The notes below the pieces were generated by a model. The model was given only the letters and a program-made list of their open reading frames with translations, made no database searches and was not told where the DNA came from. A stretch of 34,373 nucleotides of DNA from Burkholderiaceae bacterium (GTDB lineage Bacteria > Pseudomonadota > Gammaproteobacteria > Burkholderiales > Burkholderiaceae_C), in assembly GCA_028685665.1 (NCBI GenBank), contig JAQUDN010000001.1, forward strand, positions 1-34,373, given 5' to 3'. The position numbers and the translations under genes were made by a program. Positions 8,556 to 18,950 of the stretch are shown here, piece after piece. Numbering within the stretch: position 1 is the stretch's first letter; each line of letters opens with the position of its first letter.

Positions 8556-9968
8556 ATGGCGGTAAATCTCGATCCTCCCCGCGGTACGCCGCTGCCTCTG
8601 CTGCTGGCCGAGGCGGCGTTGCAGCGCCAGAACAGCCTGCTGGGCTCCGACGGGGCCGGGGCCCCACGCGCCCAGGGGGCGGCACCCGCGGCTTCGGCTT
8701 CCCCGGTGAATGCTGGCTCCGCCCAGGCGCCGGCCCCTGCCGCCGTGCCGCTGCCCGTGGACCGGGTCAGCCTGTCGCCGCAGGCCCAGCAATGGATGGG
8801 CGCCGCCGCGAACACCGCCGAAGCGCCGTCTTCCCCCGCCTTGCGCCAGGCCGAAGCCGCCACCGAGCGCCAGAACAGCCTGCTGGCCGCAGGCCCGGCC
8901 CCGGGTGGCCTGCCGGGCGGCGCGCCCAGCCCCCCATTGAATTCCGTACCGGGCAGTGCGCCCGGCCCTGCTCCGATGGCGGCCCCAGGGGGGGGCCCAG
9001 GCCCCGCCACCCCGCCCGCACCCGGGGTGGCGGCTTCGCCCGCTCCGGGGGCGCCCGCTGCGGCGGCCCCTCCTGCGGGGGCTCCGGCCCCGGGCGGGGC
9101 AGGGCCGCGCAATCCTTTCCCGGCCAGCCTGCCCTTGCCCGTCGGCGCGGGCACCGAGCGGGCGCAAACGGCCCCGGCGCTCTGGCCTGCCGGTGGCGTG
9201 GCGGCGCCCTGGCGCCCGGTGTTGGCGGCGCTGGTGCAGCAGCTCACGGCGCCGGTCTTGCCCTTGCGCGTGGTCAGCGCCCAGCCCTGGCCCCTGGCCC
9301 TGGTGCAGAGCTTGCTCGATGCGCCCCTGGCCCAGGCCGTGCCGGGCCAGCCCCTGGCGGCATCGCCCCTGCCGGTGCTGCAAACCTGGCTGGTGCGCCA
9401 GGGCGAAGTGCAGACGCCCGAAGGCCCGCGCAGCTTTGCGCTGAGCCTGCGCGTGCCCGCCCAGTGGCTGCAGACATTGCCACCGCAGACCGAGGCCCAT
9501 GAGCGGCCGCCCGGGCCGTCCCTGGGGGGCGCATTGGCTGTGCCGCCGGGCCCAGCGGCCAGCCCGCTGCAGGCCGCGTTCGAGGGCCGGCCCCAGACCC
9601 TGTCGTCCGGGGCCTTTGCTTTGGTGCTGCAAAGCCCAGCCAGCGCGGCCACGCGCACCAGCGCCTTGCTGCAGCTGGATTTTCAGCCGCTGCCGCCCGC
9701 GGCCATGCCGGGTGCGGTGTATGGCCGCGAGCTGCTGCAGAACCGGGCCGACCCCTGGCTGCAGATGGCGCTGCTGCAAAACAGCGCCCAGGTGCAGCAG
9801 GAAGAAGACAGCGCCCGGCGCCAGCGCGAGGCGCTGTGCGACACGCCGGGTTGTCCGTATGTGGGGCGGGCCAGTTGCGTGCAGCCGTTTTGCGTGGCGC
9901 TGCACCCGGTGCAGCCGGTGGCGGCCCTGCCGCCCGGCGCTGGCCCCTTGCCCGGGGCTCAGGGGTAA
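8556..9968 (+). CDS. Pro/Ala-rich hypothetical protein with FliK-like composition
   Basis: A 470-residue protein I do not recognise. Residues 1-190 are very rich in Pro, Ala and Gly. They hold two copies of an AEAA-xx-RQNSLL motif (residues 18-29 and 99-110) and the string [12 protein letters not shown] (about 68-79), which resembles short segments in flagellar proteins such as FliK and FlgM. The C-terminal half is more structured ([25 protein letters not shown]), again reminiscent of hook-length-control proteins. The end carries four cysteines spaced C-x4-C-x7-C-x4-C. No flagellar genes are near, so FliK is only a resemblance. No Shine-Dalgarno is visible. The stop overlaps the end of gdhA, converging, by ten bases. 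A long antisense frame exists but reads as a shadow. Confidence 0.65.
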   Translation: MAVNLDPPRGTPLPLLLAEAALQRQNSLLGSDGAGAPRAQGAAPAASASPVNAGSAQAPAPAAVPLPVDRVSLSPQAQQWMGAAANTAEAPSSPALRQAEAATERQNSLLAAGPAPGGLPGGAPSPPLNSVPGSAPGPAPMAAPGGGPGPATPPAPGVAASPAPGAPAAAAPPAGAPAPGGAGPRNPFPASLPLPVGAGTERAQTAPALWPAGGVAAPWRPVLAALVQQLTAPVLPLRVVSAQPWPLALVQSLLDAPLAQAVPGQPLAASPLPVLQTWLVRQGEVQTPEGPRSFALSLRVPAQWLQTLPPQTEAHERPPGPSLGGALAVPPGPAASPLQAAFEGRPQTLSSGAFALVLQSPASAATRTSALLQLDFQPLPPAAMPGAVYGRELLQNRADPWLQMALLQNSAQVQQEEDSARRQREALCDTPGCPYVGRASCVQPFCVALHPVQPVAALPPGAGPLPGAQG

Positions 9969-11260
9969 AGGCCGCGCATCTCGCGGGCGTACAGGATGCG
10001 CTGGCAGGCCACGATGAAGGTGGCGGTGCGCAGGCTCACCTTGTGTTCCTGCGCCACCTGCCAGATGCCGGCAAAGGCCTCTTTCAGGATGCGCACCAGG
10101 CGGGCATTGATCTCGTCCTCGCTCCAGAAAAAGCTCGAAAAATCCTGCACCCATTCGAAGTAGCTCACCGTCACGCCGCCCGCGTTGGCGATCACGTCGG
10201 GCAGCACCAGCACGCCCTGGTCGTGCAGGATGTCGTCGGCCTCGGGGGTGGTGGGGCCGTTGGCGCCTTCGATCACCATGCGCGCCTGGATCTGGCCGGC
10301 GTTGGCGGCGGTGATCTGCCCTTCGAGGGCGGCCGGGATCAGGATGTCGCAGTCCACGCCCCAGAAGGCGTCGTTGGCCAGGGGCTCGGCGCCGGCAAAG
10401 CCGCCCACGCCGCCCTGCGCCTGGACATGGGCCAGCAGCGCCGCCACATCCAGCCCCGCCTCGCGGTAGAGGCTGCCCGTATGGTCCTGCACCGCCACCA
10501 CGCGGGCGCCTGCGGCGGCAAACAGCTTGGCGGCCACCCCGCCCACATTGCCAAAGCCCTGCACGGCCAGCCGGGCGCCCTCGATCGGCAGGCCGATGTG
10601 CTGGGCTGCCTCGACCCCCAAGGTGAACACGCCGCGCCCCGTGGCTTCACGCCGGCCCAGCGAGCCGCCCAGGTGCACGGGCTTGCCCGTGACGACGCCC
10701 GTGGCGGTCTCGCCCACGTTCATCGAATAGGTGTCCATCATCCAGGCCATGATCTGTTCGTTGGTGTTCACGTCGGGCGCCGGGATGTCCTTGGTGGGGC
10801 CGATCACCAGGCCGATCTCGCTGGTGTAGCGCCGCGTCAGGCGTTCGAGTTCGCCGCGCGAGAGCAGGCGCGGGTCCACGCGCACCCCGCCTTTGGCGCC
10901 GCCGTAGGGCACGTTCACGGCGGCGTTCTTGATCGACATCCAGGCCGACAGCGCCATCACTTCGGACAGCGTCACGTCCTGGTGAAACCGCACCCCGCCC
11001 TTGCCCGGGCCCCGACTGGTGTTGTGCTGCACGCGGTAGCCCTCGAAGTGGGCGATGGTGCCGTTGTCCAGCTCGATGGGCACATCCACGATCAGGCAGC
11101 GCTTGGGGCGCTTGAGCGTCTCGACCCAGCGCGCCAGGTGGCCGAGGTAGGGCGTGACCCGGTCCACCTGCTGCAGGTAGGTGCCCCAGGGCCCGAGGTG
11201 GTCGGCCTGCAGGTAGGACGGCAGGGCATGGGCGGTCACAAGGCCGGAAGTAGGCGACAT
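9959..11260 (-). CDS. gdhA: Glutamate dehydrogenase (Glu/Leu/Phe/Val dehydrogenase family)
   Basis: A 433-residue cytoplasmic enzyme that interconverts glutamate with 2-oxoglutarate and ammonium using NAD(P). The substrate-domain sequences are typical: [16 protein letters not shown], then [14 protein letters not shown] with the catalytic Lys, then [13 protein letters not shown]. The dinucleotide-binding domain has VQGFGNVGG near residue 240, and the C-terminal part keeps [12 protein letters not shown] and [18 protein letters not shown]. Length matches the hexameric class of about 420-450 residues. A strong AAGGAGC lies seven bases before the ATG. Coenzyme preference and direction are not decided by what I can see. 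It is transcribed alone on the minus strand, and no NtrC-type site was found upstream, unlike the amtB cluster. Confidence 0.95.
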   Translation of the reverse strand: MSPTSGLVTAHALPSYLQADHLGPWGTYLQQVDRVTPYLGHLARWVETLKRPKRCLIVDVPIELDNGTIAHFEGYRVQHNTSRGPGKGGVRFHQDVTLSEVMALSAWMSIKNAAVNVPYGGAKGGVRVDPRLLSRGELERLTRRYTSEIGLVIGPTKDIPAPDVNTNEQIMAWMMDTYSMNVGETATGVVTGKPVHLGGSLGRREATGRGVFTLGVEAAQHIGLPIEGARLAVQGFGNVGGVAAKLFAAAGARVVAVQDHTGSLYREAGLDVAALLAHVQAQGGVGGFAGAEPLANDAFWGVDCDILIPAALEGQITAANAGQIQARMVIEGANGPTTPEADDILHDQGVLVLPDVIANAGGVTVSYFEWVQDFSSFFWSEDEINARLVRILKEAFAGIWQVAQEHKVSLRTATFIVACQRILYAREMRGLYP

Positions 11261-11609
11261 GGAAGCTCCTTGGTAAATCGGTGCAAGGCGTACAGCTTAG
11301 GCCGCCGCCGCCGCGCTGTCCAAGGCCCTTTCTGGAGCGGGTCATGCCGGAAGTGCATCACGCCACCCGCCAGGCGGAGGGTGGGTTGCTCATTGATTGA
11401 TAGCAATCTCTGCAATACAGGTAAGCCCCAGAGGCCTTTTTGGCATGAAATTCTGCCCCGGGTGTCCGAGGTTTTGCCGGCCCCGCGCCGGGCCTGTGCT
11501 GCGCGGGGGGCATCCAGGCCTATGGCACCATGGCGGCCAGAAACCGGCCCTGCGGCCACGCCCGCTCACGGCCGGCCGCACGGGCGGCTGTCCCGGCGCA
11601 AAGGAAACC
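11261..11609. other. 349-bp intergenic region between gdhA and the globin-coupled cyclase
   Basis: This gap must hold both divergent promoters. The gdhA ribosome site (CCAAGGAGC) adjoins 11261 and the cyclase ribosome site (AAGGAA) is at 11601-11605. A small inverted repeat GATTG-ATAG-CAATC lies at 11395-11408. The reading frame of the cyclase is open upstream to 11397, but that extension has no recognisable domain. I saw no convincing -35/-10 pair, no RNA gene and no further ORF. Confidence 0.5.
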
Positions 11610-12755
11610 ATGAACCCCACCGACCAGACCCTGCTGGAGCAGATGCGGATCACCGACTTCGAGGTCGATTACCGTAAGGCGCTGCTGTCTTTCGATGCCG
11701 AGGATGTGCAGCGCCTGCTGTCCATCCGGCCCTCGATCGAGGCGCGCCTGGATGAACTCGTGAACCGTTTCTACCAGGCCCAGACCCAGGAGCCTGAGAT
11801 CGCCTTGCTCATCGGCGATGCCGGCACCCTGGCCCGCCTGCGCAGCGCCCAGCGCCAATACATCATGGAGCTGTTTTCCGGGGTGTACGACCTGGGCTAT
11901 GTCAACAACCGGCTGCGCATTGGCCTGGTGCACAAACGCATTGGCGTGGAGCCCAAGCTCTACCTGTCGGCGGTCCACACCCTCAAGACCCTGCTGATCG
12001 AGGTGATTGACGCGGCCCTGCCCGAGCGCGAGGCCTGCAAGCAGGTGATTGCCTCGCTGCACAAGCTGCTGTACTTCGATGTGACCCTGGTGTTCGAGAC
12101 CTACATCCGCAGCATGGTCTCGGAGATCGAGACGGCGCGCAAGAAGTCCGACACCTACGCCCGTTCGATGGAGGAAAAAGTCAAGGAGCGCACCCAGCAG
12201 CTCGAAGCCCTGAGCCGCACCGACCCCCTCACCGGCCTGGAAAACCAGCGCCACCTGCGCGAAACCCTGATCCACATGCTGCGCAGCGCCCAGCGGCGCA
12301 GCGAGCCGGTGACGGTGGCCTATATCGATCTGAACGATTTCAAGGCCATCAACGACACCTATGGCCACCAGCATGGCGACGAGGCCCTGCGGGCCATGGC
12401 CGAGGCGCTGCGCAGCAACAGCCGCCACGAAGATGTCTGCTACCGCATCGGCGGCGACGAGTTCTGCGTGCTGCTGCCCAACAGCCGCAGCGAGGACATT
12501 CGGCACAGCTTCATCGAACGCACCCAGCAAGCGCTGGCGCGCAGCCGCTCGGACCTGACCTTCAGCGTGGGCCTGGCGCACACCGGCCCCACCGATTACG
12601 TGGACGCCGACACCCTGATCCGCCAGGCCGATGAGCGCATGTACGAAGACAAGCGGGCCCGCAAGGCGCGCCAGTTGCCCCGCACGCCCGCGCTGGCCGC
12701 CGCCGTGCCCGAGGGCGCGCCGACCTTGCCCGGGGCCGCCCCGGCGGGCCCCTGA
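11610..12755 (+). CDS. Globin-coupled sensor diguanylate cyclase
   Basis: A 381-residue cytoplasmic enzyme that should make cyclic di-GMP under control of a haem-bound gas, usually oxygen. Residues about 10-170 form the sensor globin, with the hallmark GLVHKRIGVEP (residues 105-115) where His108 is the expected proximal haem ligand. A coiled linker follows (about 170-200, rich in Glu, Lys, Arg). The GGDEF domain starts at TDPLTGLENQRHL and has the intact active site GGDEF at 281-285. An inhibitory RxxD site (Arg272-Asp275) sits five residues before it. A Pro/Ala tail of about 30 residues ends the protein. AAGGAA precedes the ATG at 11610. Its stop overlaps the start of the PACE efflux gene (TGATG), so the two are probably co-translated. 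Confidence 0.93.
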   Translation: MNPTDQTLLEQMRITDFEVDYRKALLSFDAEDVQRLLSIRPSIEARLDELVNRFYQAQTQEPEIALLIGDAGTLARLRSAQRQYIMELFSGVYDLGYVNNRLRIGLVHKRIGVEPKLYLSAVHTLKTLLIEVIDAALPEREACKQVIASLHKLLYFDVTLVFETYIRSMVSEIETARKKSDTYARSMEEKVKERTQQLEALSRTDPLTGLENQRHLRETLIHMLRSAQRRSEPVTVAYIDLNDFKAINDTYGHQHGDEALRAMAEALRSNSRHEDVCYRIGGDEFCVLLPNSRSEDIRHSFIERTQQALARSRSDLTFSVGLAHTGPTDYVDADTLIRQADERMYEDKRARKARQLPRTPALAAAVPEGAPTLPGAAPAGP

Positions 12756-13183
12756 TGCCTGCCCTGCAAGGCCTGGCGCGCAAGGTGGTCTATGTGGGCC
12801 TGTACGAGGCCCTGGCCATCGTGGCCACCACGGCCGGTCTGTCGGCGCTGTCGGGCGAGGGGCTGCTCACCTCGGGCGGTCTGGCCGCGGCCACCTCCGC
12901 CGTGGCGGTGGTCTGGAACCTGCTGTTCAACACCATTTTCGAGACCTGGGAGCGCCGCCAGCGCGTGCGCGGCCGCAGTCTGGGCCGGCGCCTGGCCCAC
13001 GCCATCGGCTTCGAGGGCGGCCTGGTCGCCCTGCTGGTGCCGCTGATCGCCGGGTGGTATGGCATCGGCTTGTGGCCGGCCTTCCTCATGGACCTGGGCC
13101 TGCTGCTGTTCTTTCTGGTCTTTACCTTCGTCTTCAACGCGGTGTTCGACCGGGTGTTCGGGCTGCCGGCTGCGGCGGTTTAA
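12755..13183 (+). CDS. PACE-family multidrug/biocide efflux transporter
   Basis: A 142-residue inner-membrane protein with four predicted helices arranged as two repeats of the bacterial transmembrane pair (BTP) domain. The first pair is RKVVYVGLYEALAIVATTAG to SAVAVVWNLLFNTIFETWE, with the conserved Asn and Glu. The second is RLAHAIGFEGGLVALLVPLI to LLLFFLVFTFVFNAVFDRVFG. This is the Proteobacterial Antimicrobial Compound Efflux family, whose prototype AceI exports chlorhexidine; short diamines are proposed natural substrates. The start overlaps the cyclase stop as TGATG. The C-terminal end faces the convergent glycosyltransferase gene. The link to an oxygen-sensing cyclase is unusual and unexplained. 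Confidence 0.92.
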   Translation: MPALQGLARKVVYVGLYEALAIVATTAGLSALSGEGLLTSGGLAAATSAVAVVWNLLFNTIFETWERRQRVRGRSLGRRLAHAIGFEGGLVALLVPLIAGWYGIGLWPAFLMDLGLLLFFLVFTFVFNAVFDRVFGLPAAAV

Positions 13184-13233
13184 GCCGTTTCAGCCGCGCC
13201 CGGAGCCTGGCGGGGGAGGGCCAGGGCCTTGTG

Positions 13234-14667
13234 TTATTCGCCTGGCAAATCGCCGGGTAAATCGCCCAGCAAATCGCTTGGAGGGGTGGGCTGGGATGCA
13301 CCGCCGGGCGCGCTGTCCCCTTGCAGCAGCCGCTGCACGGCGGCCAGTTCCTCGCGCAGGGGCGCGGCGGGCACGGTGTCGGGCGGTGCGGGGGCCGGTA
13401 CGGGTTCCGCCGGTGGGGCGGCTTCGGGCTCGGCGGCCGGGGCCGGGTGGGCCAGGGCGTTCAGCCAGGCTTGCTGGCGTGGCAGGGCCACGCTGGCGTC
13501 GTGGTGGGCCTGCACCCAGGCACGGGCTTGCTGGCCCAGGGCGCTGCGGCGGGCGGGGTCGGCCAGCAGATCGGCCACGGTCTGGCCCAGGGCCTCGGGG
13601 TCGGTGGGGTCCACCAGCAACGCGGTTTCGCCGGGACGGAGGGCTTCGCGCAGCGCAGGCGCATCGGCCGCCACCACCGCGCAGCCCAGGGCCAGGGCTT
13701 CGAGCACGCGCCGCTCCAGGGGCAGGTTGGCGCCCAAGGCCACGTGCACGCTGGCCAGTTGCAGCAGGGCCCATTGGGTGGCCGGTGCTTGCGCTCCCAG
13801 AAAATGCACCCGCGCCCATTCCGCATCGTTCAATTGGGCGCGCAGTTCGGTGGCGAACCGGTCGCGCCATGCGCCGCCCCCTGGGGCGCCCAGGCCCACG
13901 CCGCCTTCGTGGCCCCCGACGATCAGCACCCGCGCCTGGGGGCGCTGGCGCAGCAGGGGGGGCAGGCTGCGCAGAAACTGGTGGCAGCCCCGCGCGGGCT
14001 CCAGGGTGTCGGCGATGAAGCTCACCACCTCGTCGGCCCGGGTCAGTTCCTGGCTGCCGTTGAGGGTGAGGCGGATGTCCGGGTTGGGTTGCAGCGCCTC
14101 CGTGGCCAGGCCCTCAGGGACGCAGGTGATGCGCTCCTGCAAGGGGGCGGGCCAGCGCGCCGCCAGCCAGGCGGAAGGGGCCCAGAGCGCATCGGCCTGC
14201 CCGGCCGCCTGGTGGAGCAGCGCCTGGTTCAGGGTGCAGCGCGCGCTTTCCAGCGGGTCGGCGGGGGGGAACTCGGGGTCGCCGGGCACCGAGCCATCGC
14301 CAAAGTCGCCCAGGACCAGGCCTTGCCGGGCTTCGGGCCAGACGGTGCGCAGGAACAGGCTGTCGCCGCCTTCGGCGCTGGCGCAGACCACATCGGGCGT
14401 GAAGCCCTGGGCGCGCAGTTGCAGCGCCGCGCGGGCGGTGGCTTCGCCCCGCAGGGTCTGGCGCTCGGCGTCCTGCAGCCAGGGGTGTTGATCGGCGGCG
14501 CTGCCCCGCGCGAGGGCACAGGGCAGCAGCGTGACGCCTTGCCATTGCGCCGGGCTGTCGGTGCGCAGGGTCAGCGCCACCACCGTGTGGGCGGGGTCTG
14601 CGGCCAGCGCGGGCGCCAAAAACTGGAAGGGACCGGGAAATTGGGGATGGACGAAAAGGATTTTCAT
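13234..14667 (-). CDS. Group 1 / GT4-type glycosyltransferase
   Basis: A 477-residue retaining GT-B glycosyltransferase. The N-terminus MKILFVHPQFPGPFQFLAPAL matches the donor-independent N-lobe found in the branch that begins HxNFPGQF. The C-lobe has the expected order: RADEVVSFIADTLEPARGCHQFL, RVLIVGGHEGG, then VHVALGANLPLERRVLEALALGCAVVAADAPALREAL with the nucleotide-sugar-binding Glu residues. A Pro/Ala-rich extension fills residues about 410-477 and ends in the short repeat DLLGDLPGDLPGE. The start at 14667 gives the canonical N-terminus; a longer one (14718) adds nothing recognisable. It is transcribed away from the metH2 leader and has no polysaccharide genes nearby, so donor and acceptor are unknown. 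Confidence 0.85.
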   Translation of the reverse strand: MKILFVHPQFPGPFQFLAPALAADPAHTVVALTLRTDSPAQWQGVTLLPCALARGSAADQHPWLQDAERQTLRGEATARAALQLRAQGFTPDVVCASAEGGDSLFLRTVWPEARQGLVLGDFGDGSVPGDPEFPPADPLESARCTLNQALLHQAAGQADALWAPSAWLAARWPAPLQERITCVPEGLATEALQPNPDIRLTLNGSQELTRADEVVSFIADTLEPARGCHQFLRSLPPLLRQRPQARVLIVGGHEGGVGLGAPGGGAWRDRFATELRAQLNDAEWARVHFLGAQAPATQWALLQLASVHVALGANLPLERRVLEALALGCAVVAADAPALREALRPGETALLVDPTDPEALGQTVADLLADPARRSALGQQARAWVQAHHDASVALPRQQAWLNALAHPAPAAEPEAAPPAEPVPAPAPPDTVPAAPLREELAAVQRLLQGDSAPGGASQPTPPSDLLGDLPGDLPGE

Positions 14668-14725
14668 GGCGTCAGGCAGCGAGGACGGGCAGTTTAGCCT
14701 GCGCGCTGCCCGCGCCAATCGCCGC

Positions 14726-14731
14726 TAAAAT
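14726..14731 (+). promoter_or_regulatory. Candidate -10 element (TAAAAT) for the metH2 transcript
   Basis: TAAAAT lies about ten bases before the first paired base of the SAH riboswitch, so a transcript starting near 14738 would begin just ahead of the P1 stem. No clear -35 hexamer was found. Confidence 0.5.
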
Positions 14732-14740
14732 CGCGCCTCG

Positions 14741-14810
14741 CCCAAGGAGCGTTGCAGCGGCTGCCGCCGTCAGGCTTGGGTGCCCAGACCCCACCGCAAC
14801 GACGCTCACC
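14741..14810 (+). ncRNA. S-adenosylhomocysteine (SAH) riboswitch aptamer
   Basis: The leader of metH2 shows the SAH riboswitch layout. P1 pairs CCCAAG (14741-14746) with CTTGGG (14775-14780). P2 pairs GAGC-GTTGC (14747-14755) with GCAAC-GAC-GCTC (14796-14807), leaving the asymmetric GAC bulge. The conserved GGAGCG, CAGGCTTGG and GACGCTCACC blocks agree with the consensus as I remember it. A small GCGG-CTG-CCGC hairpin (14757-14767) lies inside. Known SAH riboswitches turn genes on when SAH is high, so that it is recycled through homocysteine. The position directly before a methionine synthase gene fits that role. Confidence 0.88.
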
Positions 14811-14837
14811 TGTTTTTTGACCGACCGCGCAGGTGAG
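14805..14837 (+). promoter_or_regulatory. Riboswitch expression platform: Shine-Dalgarno-sequestering stem
   Basis: CTCACCTG (14805-14812), whose first three bases belong to the 3' strand of aptamer stem P2, is the exact complement of CAGGTGAG (14830-14837), which contains the metH2 ribosome site. The two structures are mutually exclusive. Without SAH the stem hides the ribosome site; with SAH, P2 forms and frees it. The pairing is seen directly; the switching is inferred from the known ON behaviour of this class. Confidence 0.75.
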
Positions 14838-14841
14838 TTGC

Positions 14842-17577
<2,736 letters not shown>

Positions 17578-17594
17578 GCCTCGAAATGGCTTGC

Positions 17595-17640
17595 AGCGCT
17601 TGTCTGGCAAGCGCTTATTGCTCTTGTTTTTGGTGTTTTG
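17595..17640 (+). terminator. AGCGCTTG/CAAGCGCT hairpin with T-rich tail after metH2
   Basis: AGCGCTTG (17595-17602) and CAAGCGCT (17608-17615) form a perfect 8-bp stem with loop TCTGG. A T-rich tail follows (TATTGCTCTTGTTTTTGGTGTTTTG). It begins 18 bases after the metH2 stop, so it is a likely terminator and also a member of the window's repeat family. Confidence 0.55.
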
Positions 17641-17746
17641 CGGCCCCGGTGTTTCCGTGGCATTCCCATGGGGGCGCTCCGGGCCGCAGGGGGCGGTGGC
17701 CCCTGCGCGCATGATGGCGGTCTTCCTGCCCTGGAGGTGATCTGCC

Positions 17747-18874
17747 ATGACCTTGCCGACCCCTGTCCCTGGTGCGCCTGAGGCGGCATCTGCCCGTTCC
17801 GCTGCGCGCGTGCGCTGGAGGGTGGCAGCGGCCATGGTGCTGGGGCTGGTTCTGGGCGGGGGCGGCTTGGCGTGGTGGCAGAAGACGGCGCTGGGGCCGC
17901 ACCGTGCCGCACCGGGGGCAGGCACCGCGCCGCCGGCCCCGGTGCCGACGACCGCAGCGCCTGAACCCGCGGTTGCACCCGCGATGCCACCAGCGGCGCT
18001 ACCAACGGCGCCATCCACGGTGCCCTCCGCCATGCCGTCAGCCACGCCACCCGTGGCCCCGGACCTGCCTGTGCCACCGCCAGCGGCTGCCGGGTCCGCG
18101 CCTGGGTCCGTGCCCGGCGCCGTGCCCTCCGGCGTGGCGCCGGCCCCTGCCGCGGTGGGATCGACGGCTTTTCCCACACCCCGGGCCCTTGTGCCTTCTG
18201 GCGTTCCTTCGTCCCCCACGGGACCGGGGCCCGAAGACCGGGCGCCCCGGTCTGCGCCGTCGCCTGAACCGCAGGCCCTCGGCGGCCCTGCGCCAAGACC
18301 CGCACCCGCACCCGCACCCGCACCCGCACCCGCACCCGCACCCGCACCCGCACCCGCACCCGCACCCGCACCCGCACCCGCACCCGCACCCGCACCCGCC
18401 CTGGCGCCCACCGCCGAGGCCGACATCGAACCCACCCCCGCGCCCCGGGGCAAGTCCTACGGCACGGCGGCGCCGTGCCGGGGCTGCGGCTGGGTGGAGT
18501 CGGTGAACCCGGTGGCGGGGCCGGGCGGTCTTCCCCCGGGGGCGCTGGCGGCCGCTGGGGCCGCGCAAGGCGTGCGGGCTTTGGGCGGGCCCGCCGCGCG
18601 CGATCCGGCCTCGGTCGCGGCGGCGGCCAGCTTGGGTGCGGCTTTGGGGGCGGGTGCGTCCGGGGCCTTGCCAGGAGGCGCCCCGGCCTCCGGGGCCGGG
18701 TACGACATCCGCGTGCGCATGGCCGACGGCAGCCTGCGCCTGCTGCGCCAGGCCGAACCCTGGCCTGTGGGCGCACGGGTGCAGGTCCAGGGCGGCGGGG
18801 TGCGGCTGCTGCCCCCGCTCGGTTCCGGGGCGGTGCCCGGCCAGCCCAGGGGCTATTCCGTGGGGACGCGCTGA
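17747..18874 (+). CDS. Membrane-anchored Pro/Ala-rich protein with degenerate glycine-zipper-type C-terminal domain
   Basis: A 375-residue envelope protein. One N-terminal transmembrane helix (residues about 25-43, AAAMVLGLVLGGGGLAWW) anchors a long Pro/Ala spacer (about 50-225) that includes a pure PA run encoded by a hexamer array. The C-terminal part begins CRGCGWVESVNPV and ends with GYDIRVRMADGSLRLLRQ...VGARVQV. These two flanks match Burkholderiales proteins of the SlyB/Pcp-like glycine-zipper 2TM type, in which a Gly-zipper lies between them. Here that middle part is Ala/Gly-rich but lacks a clean GxxxGxxxG helix, so the domain appears decayed or altered. GGAGGTGA sits six bases before the ATG. 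Its role is unknown, perhaps as a periplasm-spanning element. Confidence 0.8.
   Translation: MTLPTPVPGAPEAASARSAARVRWRVAAAMVLGLVLGGGGLAWWQKTALGPHRAAPGAGTAPPAPVPTTAAPEPAVAPAMPPAALPTAPSTVPSAMPSATPPVAPDLPVPPPAAAGSAPGSVPGAVPSGVAPAPAAVGSTAFPTPRALVPSGVPSSPTGPGPEDRAPRSAPSPEPQALGGPAPRPAPAPAPAPAPAPAPAPAPAPAPAPAPAPAPAPALAPTAEADIEPTPAPRGKSYGTAAPCRGCGWVESVNPVAGPGGLPPGALAAAGAAQGVRALGGPAARDPASVAAAASLGAALGAGASGALPGGAPASGAGYDIRVRMADGSLRLLRQAEPWPVGARVQVQGGGVRLLPPLGSGAVPGQPRGYSVGTR
18299..18394 (+). repeat. Tandem hexamer array, 16 perfect copies of CCCGCA
   Basis: Sixteen uninterrupted CCCGCA units, plus a seventeenth changed to CCCGCC, encode the Pro-Ala run of the surrounding gene. The unit is two codons, so slippage would change length by whole PA pairs without shifting the frame. 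Perfect purity at DNA level points to recent expansion. Confidence 0.95.
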
Positions 18875-18899
18875 GGCGGTCTTGTGATCAGAATCACCC

Positions 18900-18950
18900 C
18901 AAAGCGCCACCCAGTAAGCGCTTTTTGCTCCTTTTTCAGGAGCGCTTACT
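18900..18950. terminator. Bidirectional hairpin between the PA-repeat gene and fpr
   Basis: AGTAAGCGCT (18913-18922) and AGCGCTTACT (18941-18950) form a 10-bp perfect inverted repeat overlapping the fpr stop codon. An alternative AAAGCGC/GCGCTTT stem (18901-18907 with 18918-18924) is followed by TT, and an inner GCTCCT/AGGAGC stem also exists. Lying between convergent genes, it probably terminates both. It belongs to the AGCGCT repeat family. Confidence 0.55.

Noticed and set aside
8364-10154. A 596-codon minus-strand open frame opposite the Pro/Ala-rich gene
   Set aside because: It runs into the end of gdhA on the same strand in another frame and is rich in Arg, Gly and Gln without domain-like sequence. 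The plus-strand frame has more protein-like segments.
11397-11609. In-frame 71-codon upstream extension of the globin-coupled cyclase
   Set aside because: The added residues are Arg/Pro/Gly-rich without similarity to sensor globins, and a ribosome site stands directly before ATG 11610.
18299-18394. CRISPR-like array
   Set aside because: The units are contiguous hexamers with no spacers and encode a Pro-Ala run in a gene.
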